DNA of 64,000 nucleotides from positions 204,785,681 to 204,849,680 of the forward strand of contig NC_089492.1 of NCBI RefSeq assembly GCF_036850765.1, given 5' to 3'. This document shows positions 57,101-64,000 of this stretch, piece by piece. Position 1 is the stretch's first letter. Each line of letters begins with the position of its first letter. Source of the stretch: Saccopteryx bilineata. Lineage: Eukaryota; Chordata; Mammalia; Chiroptera; Emballonuridae. The notes below the pieces were generated by a model. The model had not been told where the DNA came from and did no database searches. It saw only the letters and a list, made by a program, of their open reading frames with translations. The position numbers and the translations under genes are program-made.

Positions 57101-57830
57101 TTCTTCTCAGAATTCTTAGGAATCCTTGTTTTATCCCACCATGCACTCTAATACCTTAGTCCTCAAACAAGCTCAGATCTCTCACATTTTGAGAAAAACA
57201 CACTTCTCTTAGCCTCAAGATTTCCCCTATTAACATAAAGCCCCCTTTTCCCTCTTATAAACCAAGCTCATAAAACAAAACAAAAAATCTAGTCTTATAT
57301 TGTAGTTATCATATCTTGAATTTATACTCAACTTACTGTAATTTCATTATTTTTCTCCTGCTTCACCTATAAAAATTATTTCCCTAGAACAACCAAATGT
57401 ATCAGCGGGACTATTATCAGCCTACTGCTTTTCTAATTCTATACAACCTTCAGGTGAAGGGAAGAGGTCCAAAATTAAAACTAGACTGAGTTCCCAATTC
57501 AGTGGGAAAGTTTATCTAAATAGCTATTTCTGTTAGTCTGTAGGAACTGGCAATTTTACAACCTCCTATGACAGTAAAACTAATCTATTAAACAAAGCTG
57601 TCCATTCAGTCTCTCCCTTTCTCCTTCTCCTAGCAATTTTCCCTCATCTTTACCCTAGTTGATATTTAAGGTTTATAAAATTTTAATATTTATCAAATCA
57701 ACTAATGTTGAACATAAGGAAGAACCCCAGTGGCATTGTTGTTGCCAGAATATTGAAAGAAGCCATATTCACTTAGATTCCCATACTCCTTTATTATGCT
57801 TCTTAATTGAAGACGTAGCCATCTATTTAG
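54141..57830. other. Long unassigned stretch with ancient-repeat pieces
   Basis: No gene is found. Bases 54905-55020 ('agaagggactttagaaatc', 'aggtaacttgcccaaagcca') and 56330-56420 ('tgcccattttatagttgaag') look like very old mammalian-wide repeats, MIR-like in part. C/T-rich text at 55430-55560 and 56990-57250 may be older L2 sequence upstream of the L2 fragment at 57835. Open frames such as 55370-55627 and 55779-56024 have no recognised domain. Confidence 0.5.
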
Positions 57831-57834
57831 TCAA

Positions 57835-58340
57835 CAAAGCCAAAAATCTGTGAGTCAGTCTTGACTCTGTCCTTTTCCTTCCTCTCCATCAAATCAATCA
57901 TTGAGAGTTGTCAATATTACATTCTAAACTCATTTGTGGGCAGAGAGTAGATACTTTTAGTTTCTAGTGGGTAGAAGTGAGCAATGTTGCAAAACTTCCT
58001 ATAGACACAGACAAGCCTCCCACATCCCAAAGAATTATCTGGACCCAAATGTTAATAGTGCCAAAGCTGAGAAACCTTTACTTAGTTTATGACAACAGCT
58101 TCTTAGCAGGTCTCTCTTTCTTCATTTTTATCCACCTAAATTCATCACACACACACACATAGTCCTACAGTGAGTATCTAAACAGAAATGTGATGCTCTC
58201 GTTTCTCTTCAGATCGCATAAGAAATGTGTCCACACAACTGTCTGCTTGTAATCCTTCAATGGTTTCTATTCTTTTCTAAGATAAGGGTCAACCTGAGCA
58301 GTTCCTTACTTTCCTCTCACCACTTCTTGATCTTTTCTTA
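57835..58340 (+). mobile_element. L2 LINE ORF2 C-terminal remnant
   Basis: Text at 57840-57920 encodes a decayed form of the L2 ORF2 C-terminal block ('gagtcagtcttgactctgtc', then 'catcaaatcaatcattgag'). Later blocks match the 'cttcttagcaggtctctc' and 'aatccttcaatggtttctat' parts near the L2 3' side. A short CA tract sits at 58147-58160. Confidence 0.75.
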
Positions 58341-58429
58341 CCTTTTACTATCCAACAATAATAAAATCTTCTTGATTTCTCACAGTTTGTAATGCTCATG
58401 CTGTTTCTTGGTTTGAAAGATCGTTTTCC

Positions 58430-59850
58430 CCCCACTTTCCTTTACTATCCAAAATTTATAAAGAACTCATACTACTCAACACCCCTCAAAAAATCCAATT
58501 AAAAAATGGGCATAGGACCTAAATAGACACTTGACCAAGGAGGATATACAGATGACCAATAAACATATGAGAAAATTCTCAATCTCACTAATGATCAGAA
58601 AAATGCAAATTAAAATTATATGGGATACTATCTCACAACTTTCAGAAAGGCTATTATCAATAAATCAACAAATAACAAATGTTGACGAGGTTGAGGAGAA
58701 AAGAGAATCCTGCCGATTGGTGCATCACTATTGAAAACAATATGGAAGTTCTTTAAAAAATTAAAAATAAAACTACCTTATGACTCAGAGATTCTACTTC
58801 TAGGTATACATCTGACAAAATCCAAAACACTAATTCAAAAGTAAATATGCACTCCTCTGTTCATTGCATCATTATTTACAATAGCCAAGATATGGAAACA
58901 TTCTAAGTGCCCATCAATAGACAAGTAGATAAAAAAAAGTTATGGTAGCCCTGGCCGGTTGGCTCAGCGGTAGAGCGTCGGCCTGGCATGCGGGGGACCC
59001 GGGTTCGATTCCCGGCCAGGGCACATAGGAGAGGCGCCCATTTGCTTCTCCACCCCCACCCCCTCCTTCCTCTCTGTCTCTCTCTTCCCCTCCCGCAGCC
59101 AAGGCTCCATTGGAGCAAAGATGGCCCGGGCGCTGGGGATGGCTCCTTGGCCTCTGCCCCAGGCGCTAGAGTGGCTCTGGTCGCGGCAGGGTGACCCCCC
59201 CAGAGGGGCAGAGCATTGCCCCCTGGTGGGCAGAGCGTCGCCCCTGATGGGCGTGCCGGGTAGATCCCGGTCGGGCGCCTGCGGGAGTCTGTCTGACTGT
59301 CTTTCCCCGTTTCCAGCTTCAGAAAAAGAAAAAAAAAAAGAAAAAAAAAAGTTATGGTATTTATAAACAATGGAATATCACTTGGTCATGAAAATAAATA
59401 AAATCTTACCATTTGCAACAGCATGGATGGATCTAGACAATATTATGCTAAGTAACGTAAGTCAGTCAGAGAAAGACAAATACTGTATAATTTCATTTAT
59501 GTATGGAATCTAGAGAACAGAATAAAAAAATAAACAAAACTGAAACAGACTCATAGATACACCAAACAGATTGATGGTAGCCAGGGGGTTGGGTGTTGAG
59601 GGACTGGGTGAAAAAGGTAAAGAGATTAATAGGTACAAATTGGTAGTTACAAAACAGTTGTGAAATGTAAAATAGAGTATAAGAAATATATTCAATAATA
59701 TTATAATAACTATGTATGGTGTCAATGTGTGCTTGAAATATTAGGGGGAACACTTTGTTAAGTATACAGTTGTCCAACCACTCTGCTGCACATCTGAAAC
59801 CAATACAAAATAATATCTAATGTAATTTGTAATTTAAAAAAAAAATTAAA
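58430..59850 (+). mobile_element. L1MA-type sense 3' end, split by a SINE
   Basis: The ORF2 C-terminal order is visible ('ccaaaatttataaagaactc', 'cactaatgatcagaaaaatg', 'gattctacttctaggtatac'). After the SINE come 'acaatattatgctaagtaac', 'catttatgtatggaatctag' and the 3'UTR end 'cacatctgaaaccaatacaa' with an A-tail near 59836-59848. It is less decayed than copies A and B but not open. Confidence 0.88.
58948..59342 (+). mobile_element. Rhin-1-type SINE, long form, best preserved copy
   Basis: Near-consensus throughout. The head is 'gccctggccggttggctcag', the B box 'gggttcgattcccggcc', and the body carries the duplicated 'ggcagag...cgcccc' module (59207-59250). It ends with 'gtttccagcttcagaaaaag' and an A-rich tail. 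A perfect 17-bp target-site duplication, 'aaaaaaaagttatggta', lies at 58931-58947 and 59343-59359. High CpG retention marks a young insertion. Confidence 0.98.
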
Positions 59851-59859
59851 AGATTGAGC

Positions 59860-60330
59860 CCACACAACATTTCCTTCACAAAATCTTTCGGTCTTCATTT
59901 CTCCCACACACTGGGCCATATGACCTTCTCTGTATTTCCAAAATAATTTATACCAAACTGACTGTAATATGAAGCTTATCAGACAGCATAGGGGTTTCTG
60001 TTTTTGACTCACCTCCCTTTTGACTAAGTTATCTGAAGGAGAGTCTGTGAGGACTGTATCTTGTACATATTTTTAGTAGTTGTTTTAAGAAATGACACAA
60101 ATGCTTTCCACCTAACAAAATTCTTTCACATGTAAAATCCCATTTGGTTATTATAATCCTTTCAGAGAATGTACCTAGGATAGACATAACAATACTAGCT
60201 TTCAATGTATTAACTGGGTTTCAGAATTAGAAGTCATTTACTAGAGAGACCTGGTTTATAAGTGACAGAAGTGACATTGAAACCCAAATCTTTTGGTCTT
60301 GTGTCCTATGGCCTTTTTAGCATTCTAGAG
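59860..60330. other. Unassigned intergenic sequence
   Basis: No gene is found. Some text near 60120-60290 has weak MIR-like order. Confidence 0.5.
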
Positions 60331-60530
60331 TAGTCAGCCTCACCTACACACACAGTAGTCAGCCTCATCTACACACACAGTAGTCAGCCTCACCTACACA
60401 CACAGTAGTCAGCCTCACCTACACACACAGTAGTCAGCCTCATCTACACACACAGTAGTCAGCCTCACCTACACACACAGTAGTCAGCCTCACCTACACA
60501 CACAGTAGTCAGCCTCATCTACACACACAG
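60331..60530. repeat. 25-bp minisatellite, 8 copies, with higher-order pattern
   Basis: The unit is 'tagtcagcctca' + Y + 'ctacacacacag'. All eight units are identical except for one C/T site, which reads C T C C T C C T along the array. The T variant recurs every third unit, so a 75-bp block has itself been duplicated. There are no spacers. Confidence 0.98.
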
Positions 60531-60639
60531 CCCACGTGCAACTCTCACACACACATGCATGCTCAAATACATATATATTTGTTTATGCATATATAAAACA
60601 GTATATATATGCCCTTTCTAATTAAACTTATTATCCAGT

Positions 60640-62950
60640 ATATACATATTACATTAACTCTGTGAACAGAAAAAGAATTGTAAGAAATACAATTCTTGTG
60701 TTCATACAACTTACTGCATTCATAGCTCATCCTAAGGTCCTCTGGAAAATGTTAAAGTAGTCATGTATTTAAGAAAGAACAGATACAGAGAATACGAGAT
60801 GATAAAATTTGGCAAGTTGTCTGATTTGGTTTGTCTTAGACACACATTTTCATATTCCACTTACTAACCTCTTGTAAACAGCGTAACCATGAGACCTGAG
60901 TTGCAAATACACAGGAGGGAACCTTTGGTTCTCATGGGCACTGTCAGGCCTCTGAGAGATAACTAAACGTGGCTTATATGAAAGTTCTATCTCCTTAACA
61001 AAGTACAATTTTTTGTAAATAGCTGATAAAAAATTAAATGTCCATTCAAGTATCAAGCACAGAATATGGCATCCAGCCCTTAAACAAAACAGGCTTTTCC
61101 TTGAAGACAAGTTGTATTAAATAGATTTGTTTTTCTTGTGTGAATTCACCATTGGTGTTCATTAGATTCAAAAGTGCAACTGCACAAGGCCAGATGCTGG
61201 AGAGGAACTCTCAGATCTCTTTAGTTGTGGAAACAGACCTGTGCCTAGTATTTAAAGAGGACAGTTTGATTTTTCAAAGCCTGGTGAGGTCAGTAAACTG
61301 CTAAGAGAAGCTTTACAGGTTTATTCTAATAAATGCATTAAGCACGATCATTCTCTGGAAGCTTCAGTTATGAAACAATATAACTGACATAGGTTTCTTT
61401 TAAAAATGTTTGAATTTAACTTCGATATTTCATATAATAAAAAAGAATTAAGTACTAAGAAATGTTGGACAACTAGTAGAAAATATTACATTTTTAAATA
61501 CATTTATTTAATGATTATATGTACCTGGGGTGCTGAGAGCTGATTAATATCTTATATGTTATGTTTTTATTTCTTCATGGAGATTAAGAAATGAAAGCAG
61601 TCATTAGTTTTTTGGGGTTTTTTTAAAAGATAAAATGGATCCATTAATCAAAAATAAAATGTTTTCCTATAGGTAGAGACTGTGGGTTCCTAGTTATTAA
61701 GGATGAATCTTAAACACTAAATTTGTCTCTAGTGAAACTGTTTGAAATTTAACTTTCCAAATTACCTAATGTTTTAAAATGTCCATTGATTGTTCTCATC
61801 AGAATTCTTCTAAATTATGATTTTAACTTCTAGAAAATATTATATAACATTTTTAATTTAGGCAAGCCTGTTTTAAGAAAACTTGGCATATTAAGTCTCA
61901 TAAATAAAACTCAGATATGCTAAAGAAAACGTGTATGTCTCTACTTTTTAAGAAATAAAGTGTTTGCTTTATAATGAATTCCAGGTCAGAATACATCAGA
62001 CAGACGTATTCAGAATCGGCCCCTGATGGTCAGTTTTAACATTTAGTGCTTTCACATTTACTACCTCCTTTGACAATCAAACATAAATTGTATCTTGCTA
62101 TGTCTTCTATTATTGTCTTGAGCTTGATATTGTGTAACATCATTGTGTCTTCCTGTCCCTCAATTATTATGCTAACTCCTTGAGGGCATAGATTACCTTG
62201 TAATAATATTTTTATTTTTCAAAACTAACCCACTTACATTAAAATATATTAACTTTGTCCTTTTAAGTCCAGGTCTAATATTAATTGATCCTAGAAGGAT
62301 GAGTTTCCTAACATAAAATGTGTATATTTAAAACTATTTGATGATTTTGAAATAGGCTTTTGCAACAAAATAAATGATAGTACTGCATTACAACAAATAG
62401 AATAAAATAAATATTCATGAATTTATATTTATATTCATGATATAAATAAATAAAGAAGGGGCAGCACATTCTTACTGTAGAACTCTAATTAAAAAATAGA
62501 AAGAATGAATGCAGTAGACAATTACCACTAGACAAACATAACAGAAATAATTGTTGCTGGCAAGAATCATCAATGGGTACTAAAATTAGTGGGTAAAAGT
62601 ATGCTGAATAATGAAATATTTGTGTAGTCTTAGAGTACCTTCCCACTTATTAATTAAAAAGGGAAAAACAGTAACTTTTACAATGTAGAAAATCTGGAAG
62701 CAATCACCTTACCAAGTGATCCAAGATAGAATCACCAATAATGTTACTTTGACATCACACATCCTGACATGATGCACTGAGAATGACACATTAGTTATGG
62801 TATTCTAGCTAAAAATGTATAAACTCAATCTAATTATGAGAAAGCCTCACACAAAAATTGATTGACCTGTATTTTTCAAAAGCATTAAGGTCATGAAAGA
62901 CAAAGACTGAATAACTGTCATGATAGGGGAAAATTAAGAATAGTTGAATG
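60640..62950. other. Unassigned, repeat-poor stretch
   Basis: No gene is found. Bases 62110-62205 resemble an L2 3' fragment ('taactccttgagggcataga'). Bases 61130-61390 are a repeat-free block that could be conserved non-coding DNA (inference only). Elsewhere it is AT-rich unique sequence. Confidence 0.5.
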
Positions 62951-62951
62951 A

Positions 62952-63285
62952 GGCCCTGGCTGATTGGCTCAGTGAATAGAGTATCTGCCCAGCATATGGA
63001 CCTCCCTGGCCTGATCCCCAGTCAGGGCACACAGGAGAAGCAACCATCTGCTTCTCTTCCCCTCCCTCTCCCACTTCTCTCCCTCTTCCTATTCCATAGC
63101 CAGTGGCACAATTGGTTCAAGCGGCAGCCCCAGGTCTTGAGGATAGCTAGGTTGGTCCAAGCGTCTGCCTCAGGCACTAAAAATAGCGTGGTTGATTCAA
63201 GCATGCGGGTGGATCCTGGTCAGAGTACACAGGAGTTTATCTCACTATCTCCCCTCCTATCACTTAAAAACAAAATACAAAAAAA
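62952..63285 (+). mobile_element. Diverged tRNA-derived SINE (same subfamily as 38519)
   Basis: The head 'ggccctggctgattggctca' and a body with 'ggttcaagcggcagccccag', then 'ttggtccaagcgtctgcctc', share the architecture of 38519-38843. The tail is A-rich near 63265-63290. The head has lost several promoter positions. Confidence 0.82.
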
Positions 63286-63980
63286 CCCCAGCTAAGTGCA
63301 ATGTGGCAGTTGTCTAGAAGAAGAAGACTAGTGGGAAAAGTAGTTAAATTCTAACAAGATTGGTAGGTTCATTATTAGATTGTATCCATATTAATTTCCT
63401 GGTTTCTATAATAGTATAGCTAATAATATATTAGCATTAGGGATATCTGAGTAAGGGCAATGTGGAAACAGCCTGAATTATTTTTGTAGGTTTTTTTTTA
63501 AGTCTAACAATATTTCAAAATAAAATGTCCTTTTAAAAACATAAATGGACACTTGTAATAGATTGAACACAAACCCTCAAGCAACTATAGTTTCTTGGCA
63601 ACTGCAATGAAATTATTTAACTTTCATTTTACATGTCTATATATGGAAATGTTTACATTCTTTAGGATGATAAATTATAAATGCATGATAATTAACATCC
63701 ATAGCACAGCTTTCTACTTGGAGATTTACTCTTTTGCACTACTAATGAAGATAGTCACAGTTTAGTCTACTAGAGAGAATTTAGGGAAAAAAAGGAAATA
63801 AACTTAAAAGGCAGAAAAGTTCGTAAATGCAAAAGCATTATTAACTGAGTATCTGTGCACTAATTACTTTGCCAAGATAAAGAATCAGAATACATAGTCT
63901 TTGAATTTGAGAACTTTATAATCTAGTCCCAGAGACAGAATGAACATTTGCAAAATAATAGCTCATGTAAGAATAAACCT
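63286..63980. other. Unassigned intergenic sequence
   Basis: No gene or nameable repeat. Confidence 0.5.
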
Positions 63981-63982
63981 TA

Positions 63983-64000
63983 GGCTTGGCCTGTGGTGGC
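63983..64000 (+). mobile_element. Possible 5' start of another SINE, cut by window edge
   Basis: The last bases, 'cttggcctgtggtggc', resemble the head of a tRNA-derived bat SINE that normally continues 'gcagtgg'. Too short to be sure. Confidence 0.35.

Noticed and set aside
58954..59030. tRNA-like sequence with A- and B-box motifs
   Set aside because: It is the head of a SINE: the cloverleaf is imperfect and a SINE body follows. The same applies to the other SINE heads.
60331..60530. Regularly spaced repeats resembling a CRISPR array
   Set aside because: There are no spacers; it is a head-to-tail minisatellite in a mammalian genome.

Overview
The window looks like AT-rich, intergenic nuclear DNA from a bat. 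The main clue is the short interspersed elements. At least eight copies carry the tRNA-like head 'ccctggccggttggctcag' and end in an A-rich or (AAAT)n tail. This is the Rhin-1-type SINE of horseshoe bats and related Rhinolophoidea. There are also VES-like and other tRNA-derived SINEs of bat type. L1 LINEs, MIR, L2, MER2 and Tigger remnants confirm a placental mammal. The genus (Rhinolophus or a hipposiderid) is an inference. I found no host protein-coding exon, rRNA, functional tRNA, CRISPR array or prokaryotic feature. Every substantial open frame I could interpret belongs to a transposon remnant.

Layout. Bases 1-14,600 are mostly non-repetitive, with a few SINEs, MIRs, degraded L1 pieces and microsatellites. 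At 14,609-16,211 lies an L1 with a classic 5' inversion and matching target-site duplications. Bases 16,212-22,540 hold a TA-flanked miniature element (17,733-18,105), two Rhin-1 SINEs and one VES SINE. Bases 23,200-42,540 form a deep LINE nest. Two old sense L1 copies (23,200-26,275 and 26,290-42,540) have been invaded by MER2, a pogo-like miniature element, SINEs, a 148-bp L1 tail, an antisense L1M and an 8.65-kb young L1 (29,591-38,243). The young L1 has a 16-bp target-site duplication and contains two L1 3' ends separated by about 1.97 kb of sequence that is not recognisable L1.

Bases 43,883-45,819 are a Tigger-class DNA transposon whose 222-codon open frame lacks the DDE catalytic core. 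Bases 48,172-52,199 are a three-level nest. The outer layer is a TA-flanked DNA transposon with about 100-bp inverted repeats and an arthropod-like helix-turn-helix transposase fragment. Its inverted repeat was hit by an L1 that kept a long 5'UTR and ORF1 but lost all of ORF2. The 5'UTR of that L1 was in turn hit by a SPIN-like hAT miniature element with a perfect 8-bp duplication. Bases 52,432-53,399 are an internally deleted Tigger1. The right part (53,400-64,000) has L2 and L1MA remnants, a well-preserved Rhin-1, an eight-copy 25-bp minisatellite with a three-unit higher-order pattern, and long unassigned stretches that may contain conserved non-coding elements.

There are no operons or pathways to link. 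The biology is the interplay of transposons: autonomous L1 machinery mobilised SINEs, 5'-truncated L1 tails and ORF2-less L1s. Several DNA transposons survive only as DNA-binding halves or miniature derivatives.
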